Shown here: positions 12,751 through 22,323 of the stretch, one piece after another | How positions within the stretch are numbered: position 1 is the first letter of the stretch | Layout: each line of letters opens with the position of its first letter | Source of the DNA: Terribacillus aidingensis | GTDB taxonomy: Bacteria > Bacillota > Bacilli > Bacillales > Amphibacillaceae | Direction of reading: 5' to 3' | Assembly (NCBI RefSeq): GCF_040703035.1 | Contig: NZ_CP159996.1 | Coordinates: 8,001-72,000 of the forward strand | DNA length: 64,000 nt | Made by a program: the position numbers and the translations under genes | Notes under the pieces: model-generated | Databases searched by the model: none | What the model was told of the DNA's origin: nothing | The model's input: the letters and a program-made list of their open reading frames with translations, nothing else

Positions 12751-14220
12751 ATGTCAAAACCTGTACGTGTGCGCTATGCGCCGAGTCCGACTGGACATTT
12801 GCATATTGGAAACGCACGAACTGCACTATTCAACTACTTATATGCCCGTCACCATGACGGCAAATTCATCGTCCGCACAGAGGATACGGATCAGAAGCGG
12901 AATGTAGAGGGCGGCGAGGAAAGCCAGTTCAGCTATTTGAAATGGCTTGGTATCAAGTGGGACGAAGGCGCCGATATCGGGGGCGAATACGGACCATACC
13001 GTCAATTGGAGCGTCTGGATATCTACAAGAAATATGTAGATGAATTGCTGGATCGCGGTCTTGCTTACAAATGCTACGTGACAGAAGAAGAGTTGGAAAA
13101 AGAGCGTGAAGAACAAAAAGCGAATGGACAAGTTCCTAAGTATTCTGGTGTGCACCGTGATCTGACACCGGAACAGCAAGAGAAGTTCGAAGCGGAAGGC
13201 AGACAGCCTAGTATCCGTTTCCGAGTTCCGGAAAATAAAACATATAAATTCAACGATATTGTTCGTGATGAAATCAGTTTCGAGTCCAGTGACTTCGGCG
13301 ACTGGGTTATCGTGAAAAAGAACGGTATCCCAACATATAACTTTGCTGTGGCAATCGATGACCATTTGATGGAGATCTCTCATATCCTTCGCGGAGAAGA
13401 GCATATCTCCAATACACCGAAGCAGCTTATGATTTACGAAGCATTCGGTTGGGAAGCACCGGAATTCGGACATATGACGTTGATTCTTAATGAAAACCGC
13501 AAGAAGCTGTCCAAACGCGATGAGCATATCCTGCAGTTCATCGAGCAATATAAGAACTTGGGTTATCTGCCTGAAGCGATGTTCAACTTCATCAGTTTGC
13601 TTGGCTGGTCACCAGTCGGAGAAGAAGAGATCTTCTCCAAAGATGAAATCATCAAGATTTTCGATCCGAATCGTCTATCCACTTCTGCTGCAATCTTTGA
13701 TCCGCAGAAGCTGAAATGGATGAACAACCAATATATCAAGTCGGAAGATGCGGGGCGTATCGAGAAGTTGACATTGCCTCATTTGATCCAGGCTGGAAAA
13801 CTTCCTGAAAACATGGAAGATTCCCGTCGTGACTGGGCAGCAGAGCTTATCGCTCTCTACAAAGACCAGTTGAACTATGGTGCGGAGATTGTCGAGTTGA
13901 CGGAGTTATTCTTCCAGGAAGAAATCACTTATGATGAAGAAGCAATGGCAGTACTTCAGGATGAGCAAGTACCGGAAGTATTAAAGGCATTCTCCGAACA
14001 GCTTTCAGCATTGGAAGCATTCGAACCGGATACAATCAAAGGTGCAATCAAATCGACACAAAAACAGACTGGTCAAAAAGGCAAGAAGCTCTTCATGCCG
14101 ATCCGTGTTGCTACAACAGGCGCAACACACGGTCCGGAGCTGCCAAACTCCATCCATTTGCTTGGCGAGACGGTTGTCCAAAACCGTCTTCGTGCAGCAT
14201 TCGAACAGCTGACAAAGTAA
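12751..14220 (+). CDS. gltX: Glutamyl-tRNA synthetase
   Basis: 489 residues, class I synthetase. The HIGH-type motif is [14 protein letters not shown] near the N-terminus and the KMSKS-type motif is KKLSKRDEH (about residues 250-258). In Bacillaceae that use GatCAB, this enzyme normally charges both tRNA-Glu and tRNA-Gln; that is family knowledge. AAAGGGAG precedes the ATG. No terminator is seen after it; the cysE T-box leader begins in the following 30-40 bases. Confidence 0.97.
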   Translation: MSKPVRVRYAPSPTGHLHIGNARTALFNYLYARHHDGKFIVRTEDTDQKRNVEGGEESQFSYLKWLGIKWDEGADIGGEYGPYRQLERLDIYKKYVDELLDRGLAYKCYVTEEELEKEREEQKANGQVPKYSGVHRDLTPEQQEKFEAEGRQPSIRFRVPENKTYKFNDIVRDEISFESSDFGDWVIVKKNGIPTYNFAVAIDDHLMEISHILRGEEHISNTPKQLMIYEAFGWEAPEFGHMTLILNENRKKLSKRDEHILQFIEQYKNLGYLPEAMFNFISLLGWSPVGEEEIFSKDEIIKIFDPNRLSTSAAIFDPQKLKWMNNQYIKSEDAGRIEKLTLPHLIQAGKLPENMEDSRRDWAAELIALYKDQLNYGAEIVELTELFFQEEITYDEEAMAVLQDEQVPEVLKAFSEQLSALEAFEPDTIKGAIKSTQKQTGQKGKKLFMPIRVATTGATHGPELPNSIHLLGETVVQNRLRAAFEQLTK

Positions 14221-14261
14221 AATATTCACTTTTTTGCTGATATATAATATAGTAGTACTAC

Positions 14262-14504
14262 ACATTCGAACGTTGAAGAGGAGAAGTATGCATCTGCCTT
14301 TCCATCCAGAGAGAGCCGCATTCGCTGAGAGCGGCTTTGGAGAGCTTTTGCTGAAATGCGCCTCGGAGTCTTTTGCCGAAATGATAGTAGGTAAAAGCGG
14401 TTCTCGCCGTTATCTGAGTGAAGCTGGGGAACGCCATAGGCTTTCCCAAATAGAGTGGAACCGCGCAAAAAGCGTCTCTGTCATTGTACAGGGGCGCTTT
14501 TTTT
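14262..14504 (+). ncRNA. Cysteine-specific T-box riboswitch leader of cysE-cysS
   Basis: The diagnostic T-box AGAGTGGAACCGCG occurs at 14452-14465 and a terminator hairpin follows at 14467-14504 (AAAAAGCG(T)CTCTGT with ACAGGGGCGC, then a T run). Upstream are the Stem I features: AGTA at 14285-14288 and GAAATGCG at 14353-14360. The likely specifier is TGC (Cys) at 14357-14359, followed by a purine as expected; the codon call is inference supported by the downstream cysE and cysS. Uncharged tRNA-Cys would stabilise the antiterminator and allow transcription. A TATAAT at 14243-14248 is a possible -10. This fills the 317-bp gltX-cysE gap. Confidence 0.9.
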
Positions 14505-14537
14505 CGTGAAACGGTAGAAGCGGAAAGGAAGGGAAAA

Positions 14538-15206
14538 ATGGGATTTTTCAAGATGCTGAAAGAGGATGTTATGGTAGTCTTCGACCAGGATCCAGCTGCT
14601 CGTTCTTATCTGGAAGTTATCCTAACGTATTCCGGCTTGCATGCCATTTGGGCACATCGAATTGCACACCAATTCTACAAGCATAAATTCTATTTCCTTG
14701 CCCGTGTTGTTTCACAAGTGAGCCGTTTCTTCACCGGCATTGAAATACATCCCGGAGCCACGATAGGCAGACGATTTTTCATCGATCATGGCATGGGTGT
14801 CGTCATAGGTGAAACATGCGAAATCGGAGATAATGTAACGATCTTCCAAGGCGTGACTCTAGGAGGTACGGGGAAAGAAAAAGGCAAACGACATCCGACC
14901 GTCAAAGACAATGCGCTTATCGCGACAGGAGCTAAAGTGTTAGGTTCTATTACGATTGGTGCCAACTCGAAGATAGGTGCGGGTTCCGTTGTACTGCATG
15001 ATGTTCCGGATTGCTCGACAGTAGTCGGCATCCCTGGACGTGTCGTCATCAAAGATGGTGAGCGTATCAGAAGAGATCTGGATCATCAGGATTTGCCAGA
15101 CCCAGTTGCGGAGAAGCTAAGGAAAATGGATCAGGAAATTAAAGAACTACAGCGGGAATTAGCCGCAGCAAAAGGAGAGAAGCAGCATGTCGGTAAAAAT
15201 TTATAA
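14538..15206 (+). CDS. cysE: Serine O-acetyltransferase
   Basis: 222 residues. It makes O-acetylserine from serine and acetyl-CoA, the first committed step of cysteine synthesis. The N-terminal helical part ([18 protein letters not shown]) and the C-terminal left-handed beta-helix with hexapeptide repeats (about residues 70-170, including [20 protein letters not shown]) are clear. The start at 14538 fits the family [10 protein letters not shown] and has AAGGAAGGG upstream; a longer frame to 14484 runs into the T-box terminator. It overlaps cysS by 20 bp, so synthesis and charging of cysteine are controlled together by the T-box. Confidence 0.96.
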   Translation: MGFFKMLKEDVMVVFDQDPAARSYLEVILTYSGLHAIWAHRIAHQFYKHKFYFLARVVSQVSRFFTGIEIHPGATIGRRFFIDHGMGVVIGETCEIGDNVTIFQGVTLGGTGKEKGKRHPTVKDNALIATGAKVLGSITIGANSKIGAGSVVLHDVPDCSTVVGIPGRVVIKDGERIRRDLDHQDLPDPVAEKLRKMDQEIKELQRELAAAKGEKQHVGKNL

Positions 15207-16587
15207 TACACTGAGCCGTAAAAAGGAGCCTTTCGTTCCGCTTGAAGAAGGAAAGGTAAGTATGTACGTCTGCGGCCCAACTGTTTACAACTATATTCAT
15301 ATCGGTAACGCAAGACCGCCGATCGTTTTCGATACAGTACGGCGCTATCTTGAATATCGCGGTTATGATGTCAAATATGTCATGAACTTCACTGATGTGG
15401 ATGACAAAATCATCAATGCGGCAAAAGAGATGGGCGAGGATGTTTACGCGGTTGCAGAGAAATTCATCCAAGCTTATCAGGAAGATACGTCTGCACTTGG
15501 TGTCAAAGAAGGCGCGCTCCACCCGCGTGTTACGGATAGTATGGAAGAAATCATAGACTTTGTGCAAGGCTTGATCAATAAAGGGTATGCGTATGTATCA
15601 GAGGGGGATGTCTACTTCCGTACACGTTCCTTTGACGGCTACGGTAAATTGTCACATCAGTCCATTGATGAGTTGCGCTCAGGAGCCCGTATTCGTGTGG
15701 GTGAGCAGAAGGACGATCCACTTGATTTTGCTTTATGGAAAAATGCAAAGCCAGGAGAGATTTCATGGGAAACGCCATGGGGCGAAGGGCGCCCGGGCTG
15801 GCACATCGAATGCTCCGCTATGGTGAAAAAGCATCTTGGTGACACAATCGATATCCATGCAGGCGGAACCGATCTTACATTCCCGCACCATGAAAATGAG
15901 ATCGCACAATCAGAGGCCCTTAATGGAAAGTCATTTGCGAACTACTGGATGCATAACGGTCACATCAATATCGATAACGAGAAAATGTCCAAATCACTTG
16001 GCAACTTCATTCTTGCCCATGATCTGATCAAAAAACATGATCCGCAAGTATTACGATTCTTTATGTTGAGCGTACATTACCGTAACCCGATCAATTTTAC
16101 GGATGAATTATTGGAAAGTGCAAAGACTGGTTTGGCGCGAATCAAAAATGCTTATGATAATCTGCAGCATAGAAAAGCTGCCAGCACAAACCAGGATAAT
16201 AACGCGGATGGTGTTATGGGAACGATCCAAGAGCTAAGGACTCGTTTCGAGGAAGAAATGGATGATGATTTCAACACAGCTAACGCTATATCCGTCCTAT
16301 TTGATTTAGCAAAAGAAGCAAATGTTTACTTGCAGCAGGAGCAAACATCCGAGCCAGTGATCGAAGCCTTTATCAAGGCATTCGAAGAGCTTGGCAGTGT
16401 GCTTGGCATCAAATTTGCTGCTGAGACAGAATTGCTCGACGATGAAATTGAAGGCTTGCTTGCACAGCGTGTGGAGGCCCGTAAGAATCGTGATTTCCAG
16501 GAAGCAGACCGGATTCGTGATTTGCTTAAGGAGAAAAATATCATCCTTGAGGATACTTCACAAGGTACACGCTGGAAAAGAGGATAA
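15187..16587 (+). CDS. cysS: Cysteinyl-tRNA synthetase
   Basis: 466 residues, class I synthetase, usual length. The zinc-binding Cys29 lies in [14 protein letters not shown], which also holds the HIGH motif; other zinc ligands lie in GWHIECSAM and [15 protein letters not shown] is the second catalytic motif (about residues 265-272). AAAGGAG precedes the ATG inside the cysE 3' end, giving a 20-bp overlap. mrnC follows after 3 bp. Confidence 0.97.
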   Translation: MSVKIYNTLSRKKEPFVPLEEGKVSMYVCGPTVYNYIHIGNARPPIVFDTVRRYLEYRGYDVKYVMNFTDVDDKIINAAKEMGEDVYAVAEKFIQAYQEDTSALGVKEGALHPRVTDSMEEIIDFVQGLINKGYAYVSEGDVYFRTRSFDGYGKLSHQSIDELRSGARIRVGEQKDDPLDFALWKNAKPGEISWETPWGEGRPGWHIECSAMVKKHLGDTIDIHAGGTDLTFPHHENEIAQSEALNGKSFANYWMHNGHINIDNEKMSKSLGNFILAHDLIKKHDPQVLRFFMLSVHYRNPINFTDELLESAKTGLARIKNAYDNLQHRKAASTNQDNNADGVMGTIQELRTRFEEEMDDDFNTANAISVLFDLAKEANVYLQQEQTSEPVIEAFIKAFEELGSVLGIKFAAETELLDDEIEGLLAQRVEARKNRDFQEADRIRDLLKEKNIILEDTSQGTRWKRG

Positions 16588-16590
16588 CTC

Positions 16591-16995
16591 ATGGACGTGA
16601 AACAAATGAAAAGTCTGGCGCTCGCTTATATGGGGGACGCTGTATATGAGATTTATGTCCGCCGGCACCTCCTGCAAAAAGGAGAAGTAAAACCGAATCA
16701 TCTGCACCAAGCAGCAGTCACCTTCGTTTCTGCAAAATCACAAGCGAAGGTGATTCGGGATTGGCTTGAGCAGGACATGCTATCGGAAGAAGAACAAGCG
16801 GTCTTCCGGAGAGGGCGTAATGCCAAGTCGGGTACGGTGCCTAAAAATACGGACGTGCAGACTTACAGATATAGCACAGGCTTTGAAGCGCTAATTGGGT
16901 ACCACTATCTTCTGGAAGATACAGAGCGTCTTGAAACTCTTATACAAGCAGCTATCAAACATGTAGAAGAAAGGAGTCAGCAGCATGGCAGATGA
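16591..16995 (+). CDS. mrnC: Mini-ribonuclease III
   Basis: 134 residues. It is an RNase III catalytic domain without a double-stranded RNA-binding domain. In B. subtilis it matures 23S rRNA. The conserved [15 protein letters not shown] segment (about residues 13-27) contains the acidic metal-binding residues. It is packed between cysS (3-bp gap) and rlmB (11-bp overlap), so it is translated from the T-box-controlled transcript. Confidence 0.94.
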   Translation: MDVKQMKSLALAYMGDAVYEIYVRRHLLQKGEVKPNHLHQAAVTFVSAKSQAKVIRDWLEQDMLSEEEQAVFRRGRNAKSGTVPKNTDVQTYRYSTGFEALIGYHYLLEDTERLETLIQAAIKHVEERSQQHGR

Positions 16996-17728
16996 ATGGA
17001 TAATCGGAAAGAACCCAGTAACGGAAGCATTGCGGTCTGGCCGCTCAATTAATAAAATCATGGTTTCGGAGCATTTACAGCCAAAAACATGGCAGTCGAT
17101 ACAGGAACTTGCAAAAGCAAGCGGTACAATCGTGCAGAAAGTACCGAAAAGAAAATTGGATCAATTGATTGAGGGGGCTCACCAAGGGATTGTTGCTTCG
17201 GTCGCAGCCTACGAGTACAGCTCAGTGGATGATCTATTCCGTGTAGCGGAGGAGCGGGGAGAGGAACCATTCTTCATCATCCTTGATGAAATGGAGGATC
17301 CGCACAATCTTGGTTCTATTCTGCGTACAGCAGATGCAGTCGGTGCTCATGGCGTCATTATTCCGAAGCGGCGTTCAGTCAGCCTGACAGCTACGGTAGC
17401 TAAGACATCTGCAGGAGCCATCGAGTATATTCCTGTCGCACGCGTAACGAATCTGGCCCAGACGATCGATCATTTGAAGGAACGGAATGTATGGGTTGCT
17501 GGTACAGCAGCAGAAGGCGCGATTGATTATCGCCGTCTGGATGCAGTCGGAGCTATTGCCCTTGTAATCGGAAATGAAGGAAAAGGTATCAGCAGGCTTG
17601 TCCGGGAGAAATGTGATTGGACAGTCTCGCTGCCTATGCATGGTAAAGTCACTTCCCTTAATGCAAGTGTCGCGGCAAGTCTTCTCATGTATGAAGTAAA
17701 CCGTCAGCGTCATCCCCTAGGGGAATAA
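16985..17728 (+). CDS. rlmB: 23S rRNA (guanosine-2'-O-)-methyltransferase RlmB (YacO), SPOUT family
   Basis: 247 residues. An N-terminal substrate-binding domain (about 1-80) precedes the SPOUT methyltransferase domain with its three motifs: [25 protein letters not shown] and [14 protein letters not shown]. The family uses S-adenosylmethionine to methylate ribose in RNA; the exact target in Bacillaceae is inferred from E. coli RlmB. Overlap with mrnC and a 2-bp gap to rae1 put it in the same operon. Confidence 0.92.
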   Translation: MADEWIIGKNPVTEALRSGRSINKIMVSEHLQPKTWQSIQELAKASGTIVQKVPKRKLDQLIEGAHQGIVASVAAYEYSSVDDLFRVAEERGEEPFFIILDEMEDPHNLGSILRTADAVGAHGVIIPKRRSVSLTATVAKTSAGAIEYIPVARVTNLAQTIDHLKERNVWVAGTAAEGAIDYRRLDAVGAIALVIGNEGKGISRLVREKCDWTVSLPMHGKVTSLNASVAASLLMYEVNRQRHPLGE

Positions 17729-17730
17729 AC

Positions 17731-18240
17731 ATGGTCATTTTGGTGGTCGATGGCTATAACGTCATCGGGGCATGGGAAGAACTGCATGCACTCCGCGATA
17801 CGGATTTTGAACAATCCCGCCAGCTGCTTATTGAGAAGCTGGCCGAGTATCAGGCTTACACAGGACATCGGGTAATTGTCGTATTCGATGCCTATCATGT
17901 GAGGGGATTAGAGAAAAAATACGAAAATTATAAAGTAGAAGTTCTCTATACAAAAGAAAAAGAGACGGCGGATGACCGTATCGAAAAACTGATTAAAACG
18001 TTGAAAAATGTCAAGACACAAGTTTACGTCGCAACTTCTGATTACGCAGAACAGAGTACTATATTTGGGCAAGGAGCACTTCGTAAATCATCCAGGGAAC
18101 TATATCTGGAGATAAAGCAGATAGAGCGTGAAATTGACCAGGAAATCAGAGAGTACAATACTCGACAATTTCCGCCAAAAATCCCCTTAAAACCCGAAGT
18201 AAGGGATATACTCGAAGCATGGCGCAGAAGGAAGAAATAA
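17731..18240 (+). CDS. rae1: Ribosome-associated endoribonuclease Rae1 (YacP)
   Basis: 169 residues with a NYN/PIN-like nuclease fold; the family start VILVVDGYNVIG with Asp7 is intact and TSDYAEQ carries another acidic site. In B. subtilis the protein enters the ribosomal A site and cleaves certain mRNAs during translation. It starts 2 bp after rlmB, and the last part of the CDS is rich in Arg and Lys (AWRRRKK at the C-terminus). It is the last gene before the separate sigH promoter. Confidence 0.93.
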   Translation: MVILVVDGYNVIGAWEELHALRDTDFEQSRQLLIEKLAEYQAYTGHRVIVVFDAYHVRGLEKKYENYKVEVLYTKEKETADDRIEKLIKTLKNVKTQVYVATSDYAEQSTIFGQGALRKSSRELYLEIKQIEREIDQEIREYNTRQFPPKIPLKPEVRDILEAWRRRKK

Positions 18241-18253
18241 CCAAAGTAGTATA

Positions 18254-18282
18254 TTGACGGTTATTTGGACCGCCTGTATAAT
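18254..18282 (+). promoter_or_regulatory. SigA-type promoter of sigH
   Basis: TTGACG (18254-18259), 17 bp, TATAAT (18277-18282). It is 43 bp before the sigH start and gives the gene its own transcript, as in B. subtilis, where AbrB represses it; no AbrB site can be called by eye. Confidence 0.88.
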
Positions 18283-18324
18283 GACCCTATAAATTCACGG
18301 TATATGGTCAGGGGGAATCCTTAA

Positions 18325-18975
18325 GTGACAATTGTCAAGCAGCGGACGGTAGGCCAGGATTACGCAGTGATGGAAGATAGTGTTCTTGTAGATTTAGTTA
18401 AAGCAGGTCATGTTGATGCCCTAGATTTTCTGATTAACAAGTATCGAAATTTTGTCAGAGCGAAAGCTCGCACGTATTTTCTGATTGGAGCCGACCGGGA
18501 AGACATTGTCCAGGAAGGGATGATCGGTCTTTATAAGGCCATTCGTGATTTTAATGGAGAGAAGCTTGCTTCATTCAAGGCGTTCGCCGAACTCTGTGTA
18601 ACCAGGCAGATTATCACAGCAATCAAGACGGCGACCAGACAAAAGCATATTCCGCTCAATTCTTATGTATCGCTGGACAAGCCAATCTATGATGAGGAAT
18701 CCGACAGGACTTTGCTTGATATCATAGTCAGCTCAAAAGCGGGTGATCCGCAAGACGTTTTGATCAATCAGGAACGGTTCCTCGATATGGAGGAGAAGAT
18801 GGCACAGCTGCTCAGTGAACTGGAGAGACAGGTATTGGCTCTCTATCTGGACGGCAGATCCTATCAGGAGATTTCTGAGGAGCTGAAGCGGCATGTCAAA
18901 TCAATTGATAATGCCCTGCAGCGGGTGAAGCGAAAGCTCGAGCGATATCTTGAAATAAGCGAAGTGACATTATAA
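18325..18975 (+). CDS. sigH: RNA polymerase sigma factor SigH (early stationary phase/sporulation)
   Basis: 216 residues, close to the 218 of B. subtilis. Region 2 is seen as [19 protein letters not shown] and the region 4 helix-turn-helix as [21 protein letters not shown]. SigH directs transition-state and early sporulation genes, so its presence supports an endospore-forming lineage. The start is GTG at 18325 with AGGGGG upstream. It is monocistronic or read on into rpmG, which has its own promoter. Confidence 0.96.
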   Translation: MTIVKQRTVGQDYAVMEDSVLVDLVKAGHVDALDFLINKYRNFVRAKARTYFLIGADREDIVQEGMIGLYKAIRDFNGEKLASFKAFAELCVTRQIITAIKTATRQKHIPLNSYVSLDKPIYDEESDRTLLDIIVSSKAGDPQDVLINQERFLDMEEKMAQLLSELERQVLALYLDGRSYQEISEELKRHVKSIDNALQRVKRKLERYLEISEVTL

Positions 18976-18981
18976 GCTTCG

Positions 18982-19010
18982 TTGACAAGCTATTTCATGC
19001 GTGCTACAGT
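18982..19010 (+). promoter_or_regulatory. SigA-type promoter of rpmG-secE
   Basis: TTGACA (18982-18987), 17 bp, TACAGT (19005-19010) preceded by an extended TGC. It lies between sigH and rpmG. Confidence 0.8.
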
Positions 19011-19046
19011 AAAATTGTGTCAAAATACCCGAGAGGGTGGAGATTT

Positions 19047-19193
19047 TTGCGTAAAACAATTACATTAGCGTGCTCGGAATGTTTGAGCCGCAACTATTCC
19101 ACAGCAAAGAGTGGGAATCAATCACAGCGCTTAGAGACTAGGAAATTCTGCAAACGATGCGACAAGCATACAGTCCATCGGGAGACAAAATAG
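19047..19193 (+). CDS. rpmG: 50S ribosomal protein L33 (zinc-binding type)
   Basis: A 48-residue protein too short for a default gene caller. It reads [12 protein letters not shown] from a TTG start at 19047 and ends HTVHRETK. Two CxxC pairs (Cys9/12, Cys35/38) make it a zinc-containing L33, the form used when zinc is sufficient. GAGAGGGTGGAG provides the ribosome site. The order rpmG-secE-nusG matches Bacillus. Confidence 0.93.
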   Translation: MRKTITLACSECLSRNYSTAKSGNQSQRLETRKFCKRCDKHTVHRETK

Positions 19194-19231
19194 ACAACAA
19201 TGCCTGTCGGCGAGAGTTTGGGGGTAGTACC

Positions 19232-19408
19232 ATGAATCCTGTTACGTTTTTGAAAAATGTATCCAAAGAGATGAAGAAGGTAAGTTGGCCAACTGGTAAA
19301 GAGCTATATCGCTATACGATCGTGACGGTTTTAACAGTCGTGTTCGCTGCTATATTCTTCGGTTTAGTTGATTTAGGGATCTCTGAGATTTTAAATTTAT
19401 TCTTTTGA
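19232..19408 (+). CDS. secE: Preprotein translocase subunit SecE
   Basis: 58 residues, typical for Gram-positive SecE. A short amphipathic N-terminus with the conserved KEMKKVSWPTGKEL (residues 12-25) is followed by one transmembrane helix (about 28-54). It clamps SecY in the membrane. The start at 19232 has TTGGGGGT upstream; an in-frame extension toward 19157 overlaps rpmG and is not needed. Confidence 0.95.
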   Translation: MNPVTFLKNVSKEMKKVSWPTGKELYRYTIVTVLTVVFAAIFFGLVDLGISEILNLFF

Positions 19409-19426
19409 ATAATGCCCGCTGATATA

Positions 19427-19550
19427 TGCTATAATGATATTAAATATTGCTCGTAGAAAAAAACCCGTTCCGTACGGGTTTTTTAAATTGGTCTTTTTGC
19501 CAGCATCGGCAATAACTAAACCAAAGGGAGGGAAGGACAAGCGTTTGTCC
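19427..19550 (+). promoter_or_regulatory. nusG leader: extended -10 promoter, terminator and two hairpins
   Basis: An extended -10 (TGCTATAAT, 19427-19435) with only a poor -35 lies before an intrinsic terminator at 19457-19484, so transcripts would meet the terminator about 15 nt after starting. A second hairpin, TTGCC/GGCAA (19497-19512), and a third, GGACAA/TTGTCC (19535-19550), follow. The third sits between the Shine-Dalgarno AGGGAGG (19525-19531) and the ATG at 19558. This suggests attenuation and structure-dependent initiation, but no mechanism is proven. Confidence 0.6.
19457..19484 (+). terminator. Terminator between secE and nusG
   Basis: A run of seven A, CCCGT, loop TCCGT, ACGGG, then six T. 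It ends rpmG-secE transcripts, or acts as an attenuator for nusG if the promoter at 19427-19435 is used. Confidence 0.88.
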
Positions 19551-19557
19551 TGACAGC

Positions 19558-20091
19558 ATGGAAAAAAGATGGTATGTCGTACACACCTATTCTGGATATG
19601 AAAACAAAGTAAAGGCCAACCTGGAGAAAAGACTCGATTCCATGGGAATGGAAGATAAAATCTTCCGCGTCGTCGTTCCTGAGGATGAAGAGACAGAAAT
19701 TAAGAACGGTAAACGTAAGACAGCGATGAAGAAAGTCTTCCCTGGTTACGTATTGACTGAAATGGTCATGACGGATGATTCCTGGTATGTGGTCCGTAAT
19801 ACACCGGGCGTAACTGGTTTCGTCGGATCCACTGGTTCTGGTTCCAAGCCGACACCACTTTTGGATGAAGAAGTCGAAGTAATCCTCAAACGGATGGGTA
19901 TGGAAGAGACACTGACAGAGTTCGATTTTGAAGAGAAAGAAAGTGTACGCGTAACGGATGGACCATTCAACGACTTTACTGGAACGATCGAAAATATCGA
20001 CATGGATAAACAGAAAGTAAAAGTTCATGTAAATATGTTCGGACGGGAAACACCAGTGGAGCTTGATTTTTCCCAAATCGAAAAATTATAA
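19558..20091 (+). CDS. nusG: Transcription elongation factor NusG
   Basis: 177 residues. The NGN domain (start MEKRWYVVHTYSGYENKVK) is followed by a KOW domain (FTGTIENIDMDKQKVKV). NusG binds RNA polymerase, and in Bacillus it stimulates pausing and termination. Protein alignment from memory puts the start firmly at 19558, yet the only Shine-Dalgarno lies 26 nt upstream, separated by a small hairpin. No in-frame GTG or TTG lies closer to it. Confidence 0.97.
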   Translation: MEKRWYVVHTYSGYENKVKANLEKRLDSMGMEDKIFRVVVPEDEETEIKNGKRKTAMKKVFPGYVLTEMVMTDDSWYVVRNTPGVTGFVGSTGSGSKPTPLLDEEVEVILKRMGMEETLTEFDFEEKESVRVTDGPFNDFTGTIENIDMDKQKVKVHVNMFGRETPVELDFSQIEKL

Positions 20092-20121
20092 TCCTGCATC
20101 CGGAATTTATTTGGAAGCCCC

Positions 20122-20150
20122 TTGCATTGTTTATAGATAAATGCTAGAAT
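20122..20150 (+). promoter_or_regulatory. SigA-type promoter of rplK-rplA
   Basis: TTGCAT (20122-20127), 17 bp, TAGAAT (20145-20150) with an extended TGC. The transcript would carry a leader of about 100 nt before rplK. Confidence 0.82.
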
Positions 20151-20255
20151 CTTAATGTTAATGACTATAGTCTATAATATATAGCTATACAGACATGTTG
20201 AGTGGGAGGGTGACAAACCCTATTACCACATCACGGACTTAAGGAGGTGTGTCTC

Positions 20256-20681
20256 GTGGCTAAAAAAGTAATCAAAGTTGTAAAATTGCAGATCCCTGCA
20301 GCTAAAGCGAATCCAGCTCCACCAGTTGGACCGGCACTAGGTCAAGCAGGTGTGAACATCATGGGATTCTGTAAGGAATTTAACGCCCGCACGCAAGAAC
20401 AAGCAGGCTTGATCATTCCAGTTGAAATCACGGTATTCGAAGACCGTTCATTTACATTCATCACTAAAACTCCGCCTGCTGCAGTCTTGCTTAAGAAAGC
20501 AGCTGGTATCGAATCAGGTTCAGGCGAACCGAACCGTAACAAAGTCGCTACTGTTAAACGCGATAAAGTAAGAGAGATTGCGGAATCTAAAATGCCTGAC
20601 TTGAATGCTGCAAACGTTGAATCAGCAATGCGTATGGTTGAAGGTACTGCTCGCAGTATGGGAATTGTCATCGAAGACTAA
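20256..20681 (+). CDS. rplK: 50S ribosomal protein L11
   Basis: 141 residues exactly as in the family, starting at GTG 20256 behind AAGGAGG. The N-terminal proline-rich [22 protein letters not shown] is the thiostrepton-contact region, and the C-terminal domain binds the 23S GTPase centre. L11 is also needed for RelA-type sensing of uncharged tRNA. rplA follows after 163 bp that contain three hairpins. Confidence 0.97.
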   Translation: MAKKVIKVVKLQIPAAKANPAPPVGPALGQAGVNIMGFCKEFNARTQEQAGLIIPVEITVFEDRSFTFITKTPPAAVLLKKAAGIESGSGEPNRNKVATVKRDKVREIAESKMPDLNAANVESAMRMVEGTARSMGIVIED

Positions 20682-20708
20682 TTCTGATTCAATCATAGAA
20701 ACTGACGA

Positions 20709-20785
20709 GGTTGCGTGAATGGAGTATACCATTTCGCAGCCTTTTTAAAAGCCGGCATTTCCGGCAATAGCGGACACTCGTCCGC
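20709..20785 (+). promoter_or_regulatory. rplK-rplA intercistronic structured region with attenuator
   Basis: First comes a terminator-like hairpin GGTTGCG/CGCAGCC (20709-20741) with inner ATGG/CCAT, ending in TTTTT (20742-20746). It is followed by GCCGG/CCGGC (20751-20765) and GCGGAC/GTCCGC (20770-20785). Their stacking before rplA suggests partial termination or an L1 binding site; that is inference. Confidence 0.65.
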
Positions 20786-20844
20786 TCCGCTTTAACAAGT
20801 GGGAGGTCCTACCGTTAAAACCACAATCCGAGGAGGAAAAGGAA

Positions 20845-21537
20845 ATGGCTGTAAAAAGCAAAAAGAAACAAGAAGCACTTAAGCTTGTTGACCGTACTGC
20901 ATTGTACGAAGTAAAAGAAGCTGTTGAGCTTGTCAAAAAGACTGCTACTGCTAAATTTGACGAAACAATCGAAGCTGCTTTCCGTTTGGGAGTAGACCCT
21001 AAGAAAGCTGACCAGCAAATCCGTGGCGCAATGGTATTGCCACACGGTACTGGTAAATCTCAACGCGTATTGGTATTCGCTAAAGGCGATAAAGCAAAAG
21101 AAGCGGAAGCTGCTGGTGCTGATTTCGTAGGCGAACAAGATCTAATCGCGAAAATCAACGGAGGCTGGTTCGATTTCGACGTTATCGTTGCAACTCCGGA
21201 CATGATGGCTGAAGTTGGTAAATTGGGCCGTGTACTAGGACCAAAAGGTCTTATGCCTAACCCGAAAACGGGAACTGTTACATTCGACGTAGAAAAAGCT
21301 ATCCAGGAAATCAAAGCTGGTAAAGTTGAATACCGCGTTGACAAACAGTCCAACGTCCATGTACCAATCGGTAAAGCTTCCTTCTCTGAAGAGAAATTGG
21401 AAGAAAACCTTGTTGCATTGATCGAACAACTTATTAAAGTGAAACCACAAGCTTCCAAAGGCCTTTACATGAAGAACGTAGCAATCGCTTCTACTATGGG
21501 TCCTGGAATCAAGGTTGACGTAGCACCATTCCGTTAA
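20845..21537 (+). CDS. rplA: 50S ribosomal protein L1
   Basis: 230 residues. The two-domain L1 fold is recognised from [17 protein letters not shown] and the C-terminal [24 protein letters not shown] end. L1 forms the mobile stalk at the E site and in many bacteria represses its own mRNA. GAGGAGGAAAAGGAA precedes the ATG. Confidence 0.98.
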   Translation: MAVKSKKKQEALKLVDRTALYEVKEAVELVKKTATAKFDETIEAAFRLGVDPKKADQQIRGAMVLPHGTGKSQRVLVFAKGDKAKEAEAAGADFVGEQDLIAKINGGWFDFDVIVATPDMMAEVGKLGRVLGPKGLMPNPKTGTVTFDVEKAIQEIKAGKVEYRVDKQSNVHVPIGKASFSEEKLEENLVALIEQLIKVKPQASKGLYMKNVAIASTMGPGIKVDVAPFR

Positions 21538-21544
21538 TTGTCTG

Positions 21545-21573
21545 TTGACATCTAATTGGAAACACTATATAAT
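21545..21573 (+). promoter_or_regulatory. SigA promoter of rplJ-rplL
   Basis: Consensus-like TTGACA (21545-21550), 17 bp, TATAAT (21568-21573), beginning eight bases after the rplA stop. Confidence 0.93.
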
Positions 21574-21599
21574 CAACTGTGGTTAAAACCTAATAAACG

Positions 21600-21720
21600 T
21601 TATACCTAAGACAGCAGGTGCCCTAGGGCTTAATCTCCTGCCGAGGTGTGTGAGATATAAAGGCAGTCTGTTCCGACTGTTCCTTGTGATCATGCCTCCA
21701 TGTCGAATGGAGGCATTTTT
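21600..21720 (+). ncRNA. L10(L12) ribosomal protein leader
   Basis: The segment between the promoter and rplJ includes the conserved CTGCCGAGGTGTGTGAGA block and ends in a hairpin GCCTCCAT/ATGGAGGC followed by TTTTT (21692-21720). This resembles the L10 leader of Bacilli, where L10-L12 complex binding favours termination and so limits rplJ-rplL expression. Confidence 0.82.
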
Positions 21721-21770
21721 CATGTTAACTCCAGGTATAATTGTGAACAAGCTAACAGGAGGTGGAACAT

Positions 21771-22271
21771 ATGTCCAAGATCATCGAACAAAAGCAACAG
21801 GTTGTAACAGAAATCGCTGAGAAATTCCAAGCGAGCCAATCTACAATCGTAGTAGACTACCGAGGTCTTACTGTTTCTGAGGTGACTGAACTTCGCAAAC
21901 AGCTTCGTGAAGCTGGAGTGGATTTCAAAGTCTACAAAAACACGTTGACTCGCCGTGCTACGGAAGTTGCTGGTTTGACAGAACTAGACGAGAACTTGAC
22001 AGGCCCAACTGCTATTGCCTTCAGTAATGAAGATGTAATTGCTCCTGCTAAGATCTTGAACGACTTCGCGAAAAAGAACGAAGCACTAGAAATCAAAGCT
22101 GGTGTCATCCAAGGCAATGTAGCTTCTGTAGAACAAGTTAAAGAACTTGCAGATCTACCGAACTACGAAGGTTTGCTTTCTATGTTGCTTAGCGTGCTAC
22201 AAGCACCAGTTCGCAACTTCGCTTACGCTGCGAAAGCAATCGCAGAACAAAAAGAAGAGCAAGGCGCTTAA
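21771..22271 (+). CDS. rplJ: 50S ribosomal protein L10
   Basis: 166 residues. It anchors L7/L12 dimers at the ribosome stalk. ATG 21771 gives [10 protein letters not shown] and lies eight bases past AGGAGG; an in-frame GTG at 21762 overlaps that site and is rejected. The C-terminal helix (about 135-160) is the L12-binding region. It lies 52 bp before rplL. Confidence 0.97.
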   Translation: MSKIIEQKQQVVTEIAEKFQASQSTIVVDYRGLTVSEVTELRKQLREAGVDFKVYKNTLTRRATEVAGLTELDENLTGPTAIAFSNEDVIAPAKILNDFAKKNEALEIKAGVIQGNVASVEQVKELADLPNYEGLLSMLLSVLQAPVRNFAYAAKAIAEQKEEQGA

Positions 22272-22323
22272 GGCTGCCTGAGGCTTCAAAACAAAATAAA
22301 ACATTCCCCAAGGAGGAAATATC

